The notes: generated by a model from the letters alone, not told the origin. 64,000 nucleotides of DNA from Thetidibacter halocola (GCF_018224955.1 NZ_JAGTUU010000001.1:310001-374000); one strand, 5' to 3'. Counted from the stretch's first letter, positions 28,496 through 37,979 are shown. Translations and numbers: made by a program.

Positions 28496-29569
28496 ATGAT
28501 ACTGCCGCAACCCCTGCCGCGTTTCGCCGCGCTGACCACCCTGATGATCGCCACGGGCGCCATCGGCGGTTTCGCGGCAAGCCAGGCGGGCCTGCCGATG
28601 CCGTGGATGCTGGGCAGCCTGCTGGCCAGCGCGCTGGTGGTGTTGCTCTGGGCGCCGCCGATGCTGCGCGACTACAGCTTTCCGAACCCGTGGCGATCCT
28701 TCTTCATCGCGCTGATCGGGGTCATGATCGGTAGCCAGGTGACGCCTGACGTGCTGCGGCAGGCGGCGTCGCTACCCTTAACGCTGCTGGCGCTGCTGGT
28801 GTTCATCGGGGTGGCGCATTGGGGCAACTACCTGATCTTTCGCCGGCTCGGCGGCTATGACCGGGCAACGGCCTTCTATTCCGGCACGCCGGGCGGGCTG
28901 ATGGAAAGCATCATGCTGGGCGAAGGCGCGGGCGCCGACGTCCGTATCCTGACCGCGCAGCAATTCCTGCGCATCATTCTCGTCATCACGACGATTCCGC
29001 TGGCCCTGTCGCTCTGGACGGGCACGGCGGTGGGCAGCGCGGCGGGGCTCACCGGCCCGGCGGCAGAACCGGTCAGTCCGCAGAATCTCGCGCTGATCGC
29101 GCTGACGGCGGGATTGGGCCTCTGGGGCGGCCAGCGCCTCGGCCTGCCGGCGGCACAACTGTCGGGACCGCTGATCCTGGCGGCGGCGGCGACCATGACC
29201 GGCGCGCTGGACCTGCACCTGCCCTTCTGGCTGATCGCGACGGCACAGCTGGTGATCGGCATGACGCTGGGCCTGCGCTTCAAGGGCACGGATGGTGCGC
29301 TGCTGCGCCGCTGCCTGTGGCTCAGCGCGGTCTCCGTGGCCTACATGCTAATCCTCGGCGCCGTCCTGGCGGTGATCCTGCACGCGCTGACGGATCTCGG
29401 CTACCTGACGCTGCTGCTGAGCTTCGCGCCGGGCGGCGTGTCGGAAATGTCGCTGGTGGCGCTCTCGCTGGCGGTCAGCCCGGCGCTGGTCAGCCTGCAC
29501 CACATCCTGCGCATCGTGCTGACCGTGCTGCTGCTCGGCTGGGCGGCGAAACGCTTTGGGTTCAACTGA
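28496..29569 (+). CDS. AbrB-type membrane protein (PF05145 family)
   Basis: A 357-residue inner-membrane protein with about ten TM helices made of two similar halves. The first half has AGLPMPWMLGSLLASALVVL and the second LGLPAAQLSGPLILAAAAT, and LTLLLSFAPGGVSEMSLVAL is the family's C-terminal hallmark (PGG-x-x-EM; the first half has STPGGLMESIML). It is often labelled 'AbrB family transcriptional regulator' or 'ammonia monooxygenase', but nothing in the sequence supports DNA binding or oxidation; a transporter is more likely. Confidence 0.85.
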   Translation: MILPQPLPRFAALTTLMIATGAIGGFAASQAGLPMPWMLGSLLASALVVLLWAPPMLRDYSFPNPWRSFFIALIGVMIGSQVTPDVLRQAASLPLTLLALLVFIGVAHWGNYLIFRRLGGYDRATAFYSGTPGGLMESIMLGEGAGADVRILTAQQFLRIILVITTIPLALSLWTGTAVGSAAGLTGPAAEPVSPQNLALIALTAGLGLWGGQRLGLPAAQLSGPLILAAAATMTGALDLHLPFWLIATAQLVIGMTLGLRFKGTDGALLRRCLWLSAVSVAYMLILGAVLAVILHALTDLGYLTLLLSFAPGGVSEMSLVALSLAVSPALVSLHHILRIVLTVLLLGWAAKRFGFN

Positions 29570-29653
29570 CGGGACCGGTCCGACCTTCTGCTGATCCAAA
29601 GTATCCCGGGCAGCGCGCGGGGCTGGCAACTCGCTCCTGCCGCTACCGCCGGA

Positions 29654-31483
29654 TCAACCCGCCTCAGCCTTTTCGGCCAGGTCCAGCCATTCCTCCTCGG
29701 CGGCGATCAGCGCCTGCTGGCGCTGGGTCAGCCCCTCGGTCGCCTTGCGGAACTTGACCGGCTCGCGGCCGAACAAATCCGGGTCAGCCAGCAGCGCCTC
29801 GAGCTTGCCGATCTCGGCGGTCAGGCGATCGATCTCGGCGGGCAGCGCCTCCAGCCGGTGCTTCTCGGTGAAACTGAGCCCTTTGGAGGCTTTCGGCCCC
29901 GACGCCGCGCGGGTGGGTGCGGGTGCAGGCTCTGCCTTGTCCGCCGCGGGCTTGGCCCGGGCCACCGGCGCATCCGCCCCTGCTTTCTGGGTCTGGTAGT
30001 CGCTCCAGCCGCCGGCATAGACGGTGGCGCGGCCATCGCCCTCCATGGCGATCGTGGTATCGGCAACCCGGTCGAGGAAATCGCGGTCGTGGCTGACCAG
30101 CAGCACTGTGCCGTCATACTCGCCCAGCAGGTCCTGCAACAGGTCCAGTGTTTCCACGTCGAGGTCGTTGGTCGGTTCGTCCAGCACCAGCAGGTTCGAA
30201 TCGCGCGCCATGATCCGCGCCAGCAGCAGCCGCGCCTTCTCTCCACCCGAGAGCGAGCGCACCGGCGCCCGCGCCTGCCGCTCGTCGAACAGGAATTCCT
30301 TGAGATAGCCTACCACGTGCTTGGGCTGGCCGCGCACCAGGACCTGGTCGGCCTTGCCCGACACGCGCATGTCCTTGTCGCCGGTCAGGCTTTCCCAAAG
30401 CGTCATGTCGGGGTCGAGCTGAGACCGCGTCTGGTCGAAGACTGCGGGCAGCAGGTTGGTCCCCAGCGTGACGCTGCCCTGATCCGGCGCCATCTCGCCG
30501 GTCAGGATTCGGATCAGGGTGGTCTTGCCCACGCCGTTCGGCCCGACCAGAGCCACCCGGTCACCACGCTGGATGGTGATCGAGAAATCCCGGACGATGG
30601 TCTTGTCGCCGAAGCCGTGGCTGACGCCCTTGGCCTCGATCACCTTCTTGCCGCTCTTGGACCCTGCGGCGAGATCCATCGCCGCGGTGCCCTGGCGGCG
30701 GATCTGTCCCGAACGCTCGGCCCGCAGCGCCTGGAGCGCGCGCACCCGTCCCTGGTTGCGCTTGCGCCGCGCGCTGATTCCCTCGACCGCCCATCGCGCC
30801 TCGGCCTTGATCTTGCGATCCAGCTTGTGGCGCTGCATGTCCTCGTCCTCGAAGATCTTGTCGCGCCAGTCCTCGAAGGCGGCGAACCCGCGCTCCAGCC
30901 GCCGCACCTCGCCCCGGTCGACCCAGAGCGTGGCGCGGCTGAGCTCGGTCAGGAAACGGCGGTCGTGACTGATCAGGACAAAGGCCGCGCGGGTCGCCCG
31001 CAACTCGTCCTCCAGCCAGCCGATCGCCTCGATGTCGAGGTGGTTGGTCGGTTCGTCCAGCAGCATCAGGTCAGGCTCCGCCGCCATCAGCCGGGCCAGC
31101 GCCGCACGCCGCCGCTCGCCGCCCGAGGCAGTGGCCACGGGGCGGGCGGGGTCGAATTTCAGCCCCTCACCCGCGCGTTCCACCCGATACATCTCGGCGG
31201 GCGGCAGGCCGGCGGCGGCGAAATCGCCCAGCGTGGCGAATCCCGACAGGTCGGGGTCCTGTTCCATGTAGCCGACGCTGGTGCCCGCGGGCACGACAAC
31301 GGTGCCACGGTCGGGTTCGACCAGTCCGGCCATGACCTTCATCAGGGTCGACTTGCCCGATCCGTTGCGGCCGACCAGCGCGATCCGGTCGCCCTGCTGG
31401 ACGGCCAGGGACAGGTCGGAGAAGACGGGATCGCCACCAAAGGTCAGCGAGATATCGGTGAGTTGGAGAAGTGGTGCGGCCAT
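29654..31483 (-). CDS. uup: ABC-F family ATPase (Uup-like)
   Basis: A 609-residue soluble protein with two ABC ATPase domains and no membrane part. The first domain has GRNGSGKST at 38-46 and LMLLDEPTNHLDIEAIGWLE; the second has GPNGVGKTT near 315 and LLVLDEPTNDLDVETLDLLQ. The linker between them is basic (RRKRNQGRVRALQALRAERS). A C-terminal region with KHRLEALPAEIDRLTAEIGK forms a coiled coil, as in Uup, which binds branched DNA and the ribosome. ABC-F proteins act at the ribosomal E site, and Uup affects transposon excision. A tail segment rich in Ala/Pro/Lys (about 510-545) precedes the coiled coil. Confidence 0.9.
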   Translation of the reverse strand: MAAPLLQLTDISLTFGGDPVFSDLSLAVQQGDRIALVGRNGSGKSTLMKVMAGLVEPDRGTVVVPAGTSVGYMEQDPDLSGFATLGDFAAAGLPPAEMYRVERAGEGLKFDPARPVATASGGERRRAALARLMAAEPDLMLLDEPTNHLDIEAIGWLEDELRATRAAFVLISHDRRFLTELSRATLWVDRGEVRRLERGFAAFEDWRDKIFEDEDMQRHKLDRKIKAEARWAVEGISARRKRNQGRVRALQALRAERSGQIRRQGTAAMDLAAGSKSGKKVIEAKGVSHGFGDKTIVRDFSITIQRGDRVALVGPNGVGKTTLIRILTGEMAPDQGSVTLGTNLLPAVFDQTRSQLDPDMTLWESLTGDKDMRVSGKADQVLVRGQPKHVVGYLKEFLFDERQARAPVRSLSGGEKARLLLARIMARDSNLLVLDEPTNDLDVETLDLLQDLLGEYDGTVLLVSHDRDFLDRVADTTIAMEGDGRATVYAGGWSDYQTQKAGADAPVARAKPAADKAEPAPAPTRAASGPKASKGLSFTEKHRLEALPAEIDRLTAEIGKLEALLADPDLFGREPVKFRKATEGLTQRQQALIAAEEEWLDLAEKAEAG

Positions 31484-31523
31484 GGCGCGCAGCTATGGTG
31501 CGCGACGCGCGTCGTCAAGCGCC

Positions 31524-31568
31524 GCAAAAGCCTTTCAGGGCTTTTGCAAATCCCGTCGACGGAATTTG
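31524..31568. repeat. Two adjacent inverted repeats between olsB and uup
   Basis: GCAAAAGCC (31524-31532) pairs with GGCTTTTGC (31539-31547). It directly abuts a 22-bp near-palindrome at 31547-31568 built on CCGTCGACGG with one mismatched pair. On the minus strand they follow the olsB stop and precede uup, so they may end the olsB transcript or be interspersed palindromes. Confidence 0.55.
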
Positions 31569-31573
31569 TCCCG

Positions 31574-32308
31574 CTACCCGGCCAGCGCGCGCAGCATCCG
31601 CTTGCGGGCCGGCGGAATCGCCGCGATCTCGACACCGGTGAAGACATGCAGCGTGTTCATCCGGCGATCCACCACCGCATGGTCGCTGACCCAGCCGCCC
31701 ATCATCAGGTAGGTCCGCAACAGCGGCGGCATCCGCGACATGGCCTTCTTCGCATCCGGCTGGCGGCGCAGCCGCGCGGCAAAGCGGAACACGTCGGGCG
31801 CCTTGACCCGCGGCAGCCAGCGCAACGGCGCAAGGTGGCGCGCCTTGAGCATGGCGAACGCGTCGTAATAGGCGCGCGCATCGGTGCCGGCGAAACTGGT
31901 GCAGCCGAACAGCAACTCGACGCCGGTTTCATCGACGTAATCAGTCATCGCCGCCCAGGCGACACGCAGGATGTCGGGGTCATGCCAGTCGGGATGCAGG
32001 CAGAACCGGCCCAGCTCGACCATCCGTCCTTCGAAGGATTCGAGCCCCGACAACTCGTAATACTGCGCCGAATAGCTGCGCCCGATCTCGCGTCCCTGCG
32101 CCAGCGGCAAAAAGCGGCAGCAGCAGACCAGCACGCCGCTGCGCGTCTCCTCGACCAGCAGGTGATCGCAGATCGCGTCGAACCGGTCAGAATCAAGACC
32201 GTCACCCTCACCGTGAAAGGCAAGCGCCCGCAGGCGTTGAGCCGCGCGCAGGTCGCACGCGTCAGAGGCCAGACGTGCCCGGTATCGCCCGCGTTCCAGT
32301 CCGGTCAT
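31574..32308 (-). CDS. olsB: L-ornithine N-alpha-acyltransferase (GNAT)
   Basis: OlsB transfers a 3-hydroxyacyl chain from ACP to the alpha-amino group of ornithine, giving lyso-ornithine lipid, a phosphorus-free membrane lipid. The protein has 244 residues. Family hallmarks are the N-terminal RALAFHGEGDGLDSDRFDAI, EIGRSYSAQYYELSGLESFE, and the strongly conserved ELGRFCLHPDWHDPDILRVA. It lacks an adjacent olsA acyltransferase in this window. It is convergent in layout with nothing; bamE lies upstream on the same strand with a 64-bp spacer. Confidence 0.88.
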   Translation of the reverse strand: MTGLERGRYRARLASDACDLRAAQRLRALAFHGEGDGLDSDRFDAICDHLLVEETRSGVLVCCCRFLPLAQGREIGRSYSAQYYELSGLESFEGRMVELGRFCLHPDWHDPDILRVAWAAMTDYVDETGVELLFGCTSFAGTDARAYYDAFAMLKARHLAPLRWLPRVKAPDVFRFAARLRRQPDAKKAMSRMPPLLRTYLMMGGWVSDHAVVDRRMNTLHVFTGVEIAAIPPARKRMLRALAG

Positions 32309-32372
32309 CGCGCCCTTCCCCGTATCCGCCGCGGCACGCTTGACCGAATTGTATGACGGCCCGACGACGGCG

Positions 32373-32828
32373 TCAGTTGTTCAGGAGATCCGAGGCCGAA
32401 AATCCGCCGATATTGCCGAAGAGCTGCCGGATAAAGCCGATATTGCCATCGCCCGACTTCGTCACACGGCGCGTCAGCGGCACGACCTGCCCATCCTCAA
32501 GACCGTATGTCACGATATTCTCCACAACGCCGGCACCGTCGAAGGTGATCGCCAGCACGGTGCGGTCGACCACTTCGGGACGCTGCCATGCGAAACTGCG
32601 CACCTGGCTTTCGACGTAATAGAACCCGCTGTCGTCCTGCACGCCCGCCGTGCTGGGCACGCCGACCACGTCCTCGACCGAGGCGCGCGTGTCGACGCCA
32701 GGAACGATCTGTTGCAGGTCTTCCTCGGGTGGCACATAGCCATGCACGCGATACTGCGCCGAGCAGCCCGCCAGTCCCAGCGCCACCGCCAGAATCAGCC
32801 CCGCACTTGCCTTGCTCAGACGCCGCAT
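32373..32828 (-). CDS. bamE: Outer-membrane assembly lipoprotein BamE (SmpA/OmlA)
   Basis: A 151-residue lipoprotein. The signal peptide ends in the lipobox LAGC with Cys22 as the lipid-modified residue. The BamE fold follows, with HGYVPPEEDLQQIVPGVDTR, VGVPSTAGVQDDSGFYYVES and the beta strand VLAITFDGAGVVENIVTYGL. BamE supports insertion of beta-barrel proteins by the BAM complex at the outer membrane. The start at 32828 begins the signal peptide; a frame open to 33179 overlaps the divergent DUF177 gene and is not coding. The divergent arrangement with DUF177-rpmF-plsX is the usual alphaproteobacterial order. Confidence 0.92.
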   Translation of the reverse strand: MRRLSKASAGLILAVALGLAGCSAQYRVHGYVPPEEDLQQIVPGVDTRASVEDVVGVPSTAGVQDDSGFYYVESQVRSFAWQRPEVVDRTVLAITFDGAGVVENIVTYGLEDGQVVPLTRRVTKSGDGNIGFIRQLFGNIGGFSASDLLNN

Positions 32829-32913
32829 GCCCACCTCTTGCCTTGGTCTTCCATGCCTCCTATTCGGAATAGAGGCGAAAATCCAGCCATGCAAGCGATG
32901 GAAGGCAAAGCGC

Positions 32914-33480
32914 ATGACCGAAGAGAGACAGGATGCCACGCGACTGCGGGTCGAGTCGCTTCGCCAGAGCGGCCCAACGCCCTTTGCACTGCTCCCCGAC
33001 GCCCCGGCGCGCACCGCCCTGGCCGAGTCGCTGGGCGCGCAGGCGATCCGCAAGCTGCGCTTCGAAGGCCGGCTGGAGCCGCGCGGCCGCGACGGCTGGC
33101 ACCTGAAGGCCACGCTGGGCGCCACGGTGGTGCAGCCCTGCGTCGTGACGCTGGAACCCGTGACCACCCGCATCGACACAGAGGTCGAGCGGCTTTACGT
33201 GCCCGCGGACCGCCTCGCGCGCGAGGCCGGCTCCGAGACCGAGATGGACGACGAGGACGACATCCTGGAACCGCTTGGCCCGGTGATCGACCTTGCCGCC
33301 GTGATGGCCGAGTCGCTGGCCCTGGCACTGCCGGCCTACCCGCGCAAGGAGGGCGCCGACCTGGGTGCCGCGCGTTTCGCCGAGGATGGCGTGACGCCGC
33401 TCTCGGACGAGGCGGTGCGGCCTTTTGCCGGGCTGGCGGGACTGCGCGAACAACTGGGAAAGGACGATGACGAGGGGTGA
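32914..33480 (+). CDS. DUF177 (YceD-like) protein
   Basis: A 188-residue cytoplasmic protein of the DUF177/YceD family, which almost always precedes rpmF and is linked to 23S rRNA accumulation in bacteria and plastids. The family cysteine/Thr segment LGATVVQPCVVTLEPVTTRI is at about 71-90, followed by the acidic strand ETEMDDEDDILEPLGPVIDL. The start at 32914 is the first ATG that does not overlap the divergent bamE gene; an upstream frame to 32812 is a bamE antisense extension. It is followed by rpmF 149 bp later. Confidence 0.88.
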   Translation: MTEERQDATRLRVESLRQSGPTPFALLPDAPARTALAESLGAQAIRKLRFEGRLEPRGRDGWHLKATLGATVVQPCVVTLEPVTTRIDTEVERLYVPADRLAREAGSETEMDDEDDILEPLGPVIDLAAVMAESLALALPAYPRKEGADLGAARFAEDGVTPLSDEAVRPFAGLAGLREQLGKDDDEG

Positions 33481-33629
33481 TTTTCCCCCTTGCCAAGCGC
33501 GGCTTTCCGCGTATTTTCGCGCGCTCATGCGAATTGCCGGGTTGTGCCCCTGCCGGTCTATCCGGTAAGAGGCCGCAACCCCCGAAACAGCGGGCGAACG
33601 CGCCCCCCTAGGAAGATCGAGGACGAGAG

Positions 33630-33836
33630 ATGGCTGTCCAGCAGAACAAGGTGTCGAAGTCGCGCCGCAACAACCGCCGCGCCCACGACGCACTGACCGC
33701 CGGCAATCCGAACGAATGCGGCAATTGCGGCGAACTCAAGCGCCCGCATCACGTCTGCCCGTCCTGCGGGCATTATGGCGAGCGTGAAGTGATCGCCATG
33801 AACGACGAGATCGACCTGGACGAAGACGCGGCCTGA
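33630..33836 (+). CDS. rpmF: 50S ribosomal protein L32
   Basis: A 68-residue ribosomal protein. The N-terminus [20 protein letters not shown] is characteristic, and the zinc-type cluster CGNCGE...CPSCGHY keeps all four cysteines. The acidic C-terminal tail ([12 protein letters not shown]) is normal for alphaproteobacteria. The start has GAGGACGAG upstream. It sits between DUF177 and plsX, a conserved operon that ties ribosome assembly to phospholipid synthesis. Confidence 0.97.
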   Translation: MAVQQNKVSKSRRNNRRAHDALTAGNPNECGNCGELKRPHHVCPSCGHYGEREVIAMNDEIDLDEDAA

Positions 33837-33859
33837 TTGCGCCGCAGGACACCCGCTGA

Positions 33860-34966
33860 ATGGCCTCGATGAAGGATCATAACTCGGCGGGCAGCGGCAG
33901 GATCGTGATTTCCGTCGACGCCATGGGCGGCGACCGCGGGCCGGCGACAGTCGTCGCCGGCATTGCGCATTCTGCGCAACGCAATCCCGACATCCATTTC
34001 CTGCTGCACGGTCCGCGCGACGAGCTGGAGCGGCTTGTGGCCCGCCGCAAGGCACTGTCCGAGCGCTGCGAGATCTGCGACGCCTCGGGCGTGGTCCAGA
34101 TGACGGACAAGCCCAGCCAGGTGATGCGCCACGGCAAGGACACGTCGATGTGGTCCGCGCTGGAATCGGTGCGCGCGGGCGAGGCCAAGGTGGCAGTCTC
34201 CTGCGGCAATACCGGCGCGCTGATGGCGCTCAGCATGGTGCGCCTGCGCAAGCTGCCCGGCGTCAACCGCCCCGCCATCGCGATCCTGTGGCCCTCGCGC
34301 AACCCGCAGGGCTTCAACGTGATGCTCGACGTGGGCGCCGACATCCGCGCCGATGCGCAGGACCTGCTGCAATACGCGCTGATGGGCGCCTCCTATGCGC
34401 GCAATGCGCTGGACATGCCGCGTCCGCGCGTCGGCCTGCTGAACGTCGGCACAGAGGAACACAAGGGCCGGACAGAGCTGCACGAGGCGCACGCGCTGAT
34501 CGCGGCCCATACCGAGGACGGCAAGTTCGATTTCGTCGGCTTCGTCGAGGGCGGCGACATTCCGGGCGCGCGGTGCGACGTGATCGTGACCGACGGCTTT
34601 ACCGGCAACGTGGCGCTCAAGACCGGCGAGGGCACCGCCTCGCTGATCGGCGACCTGCTGCGGCAGGCCTTCGCGTTCAGCCCGCTGTCGCGCCTCGCCT
34701 CGCTGCTGGCCTATACCTCGCTGCGCCGCCTGAAGAAGCGCATCGATCCGCGCCGCGTCAACGGCGGCGTGTTCCTGGGCCTCAACGGCACGGTGGTCAA
34801 GTCGCACGGCTCGGCCGATGCGACCGGTGTCTCGGCGGCGGTCAAGCTGGCCTTCGAGCTGGCGAAGTCTGGCTTTGGCGACCGGCTGGCGGCACGGGTT
34901 GCCTCTGCCGCGCAGCAGGCGCAGGATGCGACCGGGGTCGAGCGCAAGAAAGAAGAGAATCCATGA
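33860..34966 (+). CDS. plsX: Phosphate acyltransferase PlsX
   Basis: PlsX converts acyl-ACP to acyl-phosphate, the donor for PlsY in phospholipid synthesis; it is a peripheral membrane enzyme. The protein has 368 residues. Hallmarks are ISVDAMGGDRGP near the N-terminus, SCGNTGALMALSMVRLRKLP, NPQGFNVMLDVGADIRADA, and DVIVTDGFTGNVALKTGEG. Its TGA overlaps the fabH ATG as ATGA, so the two are translationally coupled. The ATG at 33860 is used; an in-frame ATG four codons on is also possible. Confidence 0.96.
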   Translation: MASMKDHNSAGSGRIVISVDAMGGDRGPATVVAGIAHSAQRNPDIHFLLHGPRDELERLVARRKALSERCEICDASGVVQMTDKPSQVMRHGKDTSMWSALESVRAGEAKVAVSCGNTGALMALSMVRLRKLPGVNRPAIAILWPSRNPQGFNVMLDVGADIRADAQDLLQYALMGASYARNALDMPRPRVGLLNVGTEEHKGRTELHEAHALIAAHTEDGKFDFVGFVEGGDIPGARCDVIVTDGFTGNVALKTGEGTASLIGDLLRQAFAFSPLSRLASLLAYTSLRRLKKRIDPRRVNGGVFLGLNGTVVKSHGSADATGVSAAVKLAFELAKSGFGDRLAARVASAAQQAQDATGVERKKEENP

Positions 34967-35934
34967 CCACAAGGGCCGTCGTCATCGGCGCAGGGCATTA
35001 CCTGCCCGAACGAGTCGTTGAGAATGCCGAGTTCGAGGCCTCGCTCGACACGACGGACGAGTGGATTCGTGCGCGCTCGGGTATCGAGCGCCGCCATTTC
35101 GCCGCAGAGGGTCAGACCACCTCGGACCTCGCCACCCGGGCCGCCCGCGCCGCGCTGAGCGATGCCAGGCTGGAACCCGACGATATCGATGCGATCATCC
35201 TGGCCACCTCGACCGCCGACCTGACCTTTCCCTCCGCCGCGACCATGGTGCAGGCCGCGCTTGGTATGACGCGTGGTTTCGCCTTCGACGTGCAGGCGGT
35301 CTGCGCGGGCTTCATCTTTGCACTGGCCAATGCCAACGCGCTGATCCTGTCGGGCCAGGCGAAACGCGTGCTGGTCATCGGCGCCGAGACATTCTCGCGC
35401 CTGATGGACTGGACCGACCGAGGAACCTGCGTGCTGTTCGGCGATGGCGCCGGAGCGCTGGTGATCGAAGCCCGCGACGGCGAGGGCACCACCGCCGATC
35501 GCGGCATCCTGTCGACCGACCTGAACAGCGACGGGCGGCACCGCGACATCCTGTATGTCGATGGCGGCGTCTCAACCGGCACGACCGGGCACCTGCGGAT
35601 GGAAGGCAAGGAAGTCTTTCGCCACGCGGTCGAAAAACTGGCCCAGACCGCGCAGACCGCGCTGGACAAGGCGGGTCTGGACAGCGGTGACGTCGACTGG
35701 ATCGTGCCCCACCAGGCCAATATCAGGATCATCGCGGGCACCGCGAAAAAGATGAACCTGCCGATGGACAACGTGATCGTCACCGTCCAGGACCACGGCA
35801 ACACCTCGGCCGCGTCGATCCCGCTGGCGCTGTCCGTGGGCAAGGCGCGCGGCCAGATCAAGACCGGCGACCTGCTGGTGACAGAGGCGATCGGCGGGGG
35901 CCTCGCCTGGGGCGCCGTCGTGTTGCGCTGGTAG
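34963..35934 (+). CDS. fabH: 3-oxoacyl-[ACP] synthase III
   Basis: FabH starts fatty-acid synthesis by condensing acetyl-CoA with malonyl-ACP. The 323-residue protein has Cys114 in VQAVCAGF as the nucleophile, the His in VPHQANIRI and the Asn in DHGNTSAASIPLAL, which together make the thiolase-fold triad. TDEWIRARSGIERRHF near the N-terminus is typical of bacterial FabH. The start is the ATG overlapping the plsX stop. The following 97 bp hold the ihfA promoter. Confidence 0.96.
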   Translation: MTTRAVVIGAGHYLPERVVENAEFEASLDTTDEWIRARSGIERRHFAAEGQTTSDLATRAARAALSDARLEPDDIDAIILATSTADLTFPSAATMVQAALGMTRGFAFDVQAVCAGFIFALANANALILSGQAKRVLVIGAETFSRLMDWTDRGTCVLFGDGAGALVIEARDGEGTTADRGILSTDLNSDGRHRDILYVDGGVSTGTTGHLRMEGKEVFRHAVEKLAQTAQTALDKAGLDSGDVDWIVPHQANIRIIAGTAKKMNLPMDNVIVTVQDHGNTSAASIPLALSVGKARGQIKTGDLLVTEAIGGGLAWGAVVLRW

Positions 35935-35976
35935 CCCCTCGCCCGGCTTTTCAGCTTCTTCCCCCAAGCCACGTTA

Positions 35977-36006
35977 TTGACTTGCGAATTTCTTCTCGCC
36001 TATCGT
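35977..36006 (+). promoter_or_regulatory. Candidate promoter of ihfA
   Basis: TTGACT (35977-35982) is followed, after 17 to 18 bp, by CTATCG/TATCGT at 36000-36006, with the ihfA ribosome-binding site GGGAGG beginning about 14 bases further on. It is the only convincing -35 element in the fabH-ihfA spacer. Confidence 0.45.
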
Positions 36007-36031
36007 TCGCACAACGTCGGGAGGGATGGAA

Positions 36032-36334
36032 ATGGGCGAAAAGACACTGACACGCATGGACCTGAGCGAAGCGGTATTCCGCGAGGTCGGTCTGTCGCGC
36101 AACGAAAGCGCCGAACTGGTCGAGGCGGTGTTGCAGCACATGTCCGATGCGCTGGTGGATAACGAGCAGGTCAAGATCTCGTCCTTCGGGACGTTTTCCG
36201 TCCGGGAAAAGGCCGCGCGCGTGGGCCGCAATCCCAAGACCGGCGAAGAGGTTCCGATCCAGCCGCGCCGGGTGCTGACTTTCCGGCCCTCCCACCTGAT
36301 GAAAGAGCGCGTCGCGGCCGGCAACAAGGCCTGA
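36032..36334 (+). CDS. ihfA: Integration host factor subunit alpha
   Basis: IhfA pairs with IhfB to bend DNA at promoters, origins and recombination sites. The 100-residue length is exact for the family. Hallmarks are [20 protein letters not shown], the [20 protein letters not shown] arm region, and [19 protein letters not shown]. The start at 36032 is chosen because the strong site GGGAGG lies about seven bases upstream; for the ATG at 36026 it would be almost adjacent. The following MerR gene begins five bases after the stop, the normal pairing in alphaproteobacteria. Confidence 0.95.
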   Translation: MGEKTLTRMDLSEAVFREVGLSRNESAELVEAVLQHMSDALVDNEQVKISSFGTFSVREKAARVGRNPKTGEEVPIQPRRVLTFRPSHLMKERVAAGNKA

Positions 36335-36338
36335 CGCC

Positions 36339-37685
36339 ATGAGCAAGTCCCGCGACGCGTTCCGCACGATTTCCGAGGTGGCCGACTGGCTGGACACCCC
36401 GGCGCATGTGCTGCGCTTCTGGGAAAGCAAGTTCAGCCAGGTCAAGCCGATCAAGCGCGCCGGTGGGCGGCGCTATTACCGGCCTGCGGACATGGCGTTG
36501 CTGGCAGGCATCAAGAAGCTGCTGCACGAGGACGGGCTGACCATCAAGGGCGCGCAGAAAGTGCTGCGCGAACAAGGGGTCAAGTATGTCTCAGGCCTGT
36601 CGACAATGGCGCTGGACACTGACGATGACCTGCATGAGGGCGACGCGCCCTATGTCGAGGTAGAGCCGCCCGAACCCGAACAGACGCTGGTCAGCTTCGC
36701 CGAGGCTTCGGCGGCGCGCGCCTCGGCTGCGCAGGCCGAGAACGCCGATGATGCCGAGGCGCCGGCGGTTGAGACGCCGGACTCAGAGCCGGTCGCTGAA
36801 CCGATGACGATGGCCGGGGAAGAGACGGCAGCGGCCAGTGCCCCATTGCCGGAGGACGCCGCCGAGACCGCCGACGAGTGGTCGGCACCGCCGGACGAGC
36901 TCGCGGCACCAGTCACCCCCGAGCCTGCCGAGGCCGACAGTGCCGCCGAAGCCGCCACTGCGGTGACGGAGATGCCGCCTGACGTTGCGGCCGTCCCCGA
37001 CGAGGCCACGGACAGCACCGCCGCCGACACGCCCGAACCCGACGAGCGCTGGGCCAACCCGCAGCGCGACATGTTCGAATCACCCGGCGCCATGGCGACA
37101 GAGCCCGCGACCGACCCGACGGAACCGCCCGCCGAAGCGGATACCGACGCTGATGCCGTCACGGACCCGCAGCTTGCCGCCGACATGAACGATGCGGCGC
37201 CCGAAACCGCCGACGAGCGGTCTGAGGTCTTTGCAACCGGCATCGTGGTCGAGGACATGCCGCCGCCGGAGGAACCCAGCGCAACGTCCGCAGCCGACGA
37301 CACGCCACCCGCAATGGCAGATATGTCAGAGGCCAGAATGGACGAGCTGGAGCCGGAAACCACGATCACCGCTGATCCGGACTCGGAACCTGAACCGCTG
37401 CCGCAGGCCGCCATCGAGGCCGGGCCGGAATCCGAACCGGAGCCCGAAACCACCCGTGCCGACGAACCCAAGCAGGTCCCTGCCCCGCAGCCGCTGCCAG
37501 ATGTGCCGCTGACCGCCCAGCAGCGGGCCGAGCGCATCATGGCCGGGGCGCATCCGCACGCGCCCGGCCCGCTGTCGCTGCTCGACCGCGTCGAGCGGCT
37601 GACGCCCGAGCAGGCCCAGGCGCTGCGCGCGGCACTGCCACGGCTGAAGGCGCTGCACGACCGGTTGACCGCGCCGCAAGACTGA
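36339..37685 (+). CDS. MerR-family regulator with long acidic disordered region
   Basis: A 448-residue protein. A MerR winged-helix domain is at about 5-85 ([20 protein letters not shown] and [20 protein letters not shown]), without the effector-binding domain of classic MerR proteins. Residues about 100-390 are almost pure Ala/Glu/Pro/Asp/Thr, strongly acidic and with no predicted fold. A short conserved C-terminal helix with [20 protein letters not shown] ends the protein. Homologues directly after ihfA are conserved in alphaproteobacteria, but the acidic stretch varies in length. Target genes are not known from sequence. Confidence 0.88.
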   Translation: MSKSRDAFRTISEVADWLDTPAHVLRFWESKFSQVKPIKRAGGRRYYRPADMALLAGIKKLLHEDGLTIKGAQKVLREQGVKYVSGLSTMALDTDDDLHEGDAPYVEVEPPEPEQTLVSFAEASAARASAAQAENADDAEAPAVETPDSEPVAEPMTMAGEETAAASAPLPEDAAETADEWSAPPDELAAPVTPEPAEADSAAEAATAVTEMPPDVAAVPDEATDSTAADTPEPDERWANPQRDMFESPGAMATEPATDPTEPPAEADTDADAVTDPQLAADMNDAAPETADERSEVFATGIVVEDMPPPEEPSATSAADDTPPAMADMSEARMDELEPETTITADPDSEPEPLPQAAIEAGPESEPEPETTRADEPKQVPAPQPLPDVPLTAQQRAERIMAGAHPHAPGPLSLLDRVERLTPEQAQALRAALPRLKALHDRLTAPQD

Positions 37686-37757
37686 CCGGCAGGCGGGATT
37701 TGCCCACGAAAAAGGGGTTGCCCCTGCGGCGAAAACCAGTATGACGGCGGGACAAGT

Positions 37758-37834
37758 CGGGCTATGGCGCAGCCTGGTAGCGCGTCCGTCTGGGGGACGG
37801 AAGGTCGCAGGTTCGAGTCCTGCTAGCCCGACCA
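37758..37834 (+). tRNA. tRNA-Pro(GGG)
   Basis: A 77-nt tRNA with encoded CCA. The acceptor stem CGGGCTA pairs with TAGCCCG, the anticodon stem TCCGT/ACGGA holds the loop CTGGGGG with anticodon GGG, and the T-loop is TTCGAGT. Confidence 0.95.
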
Positions 37835-37979
37835 AAATCACCGACTTGATCCCCGCGATGCCTCCCTGCCCTACTTGGCCGGGACTGATGCACATGCGGT
37901 CGCTTTCACTGCCTTTCCCCCTCCCCCTCGTCCGCCTCGCTTGCTAAGACCGTCCGGAGGCCACGGGCGGAGAGGACGG

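Noticed and set aside
28496-29569. Label 'ammonia monooxygenase' or 'transcriptional regulator' for the AbrB-type protein
   Set aside because: The protein is all membrane helices with no DNA-binding or metal-oxidation motif.
29858-32356. Plus-strand frame of 832 codons
   Set aside because: Antisense of uup and olsB.
34150-34962. N-terminal extension of fabH by 271 codons
   Set aside because: It lies inside plsX in another frame; the true fabH start overlaps the plsX stop.
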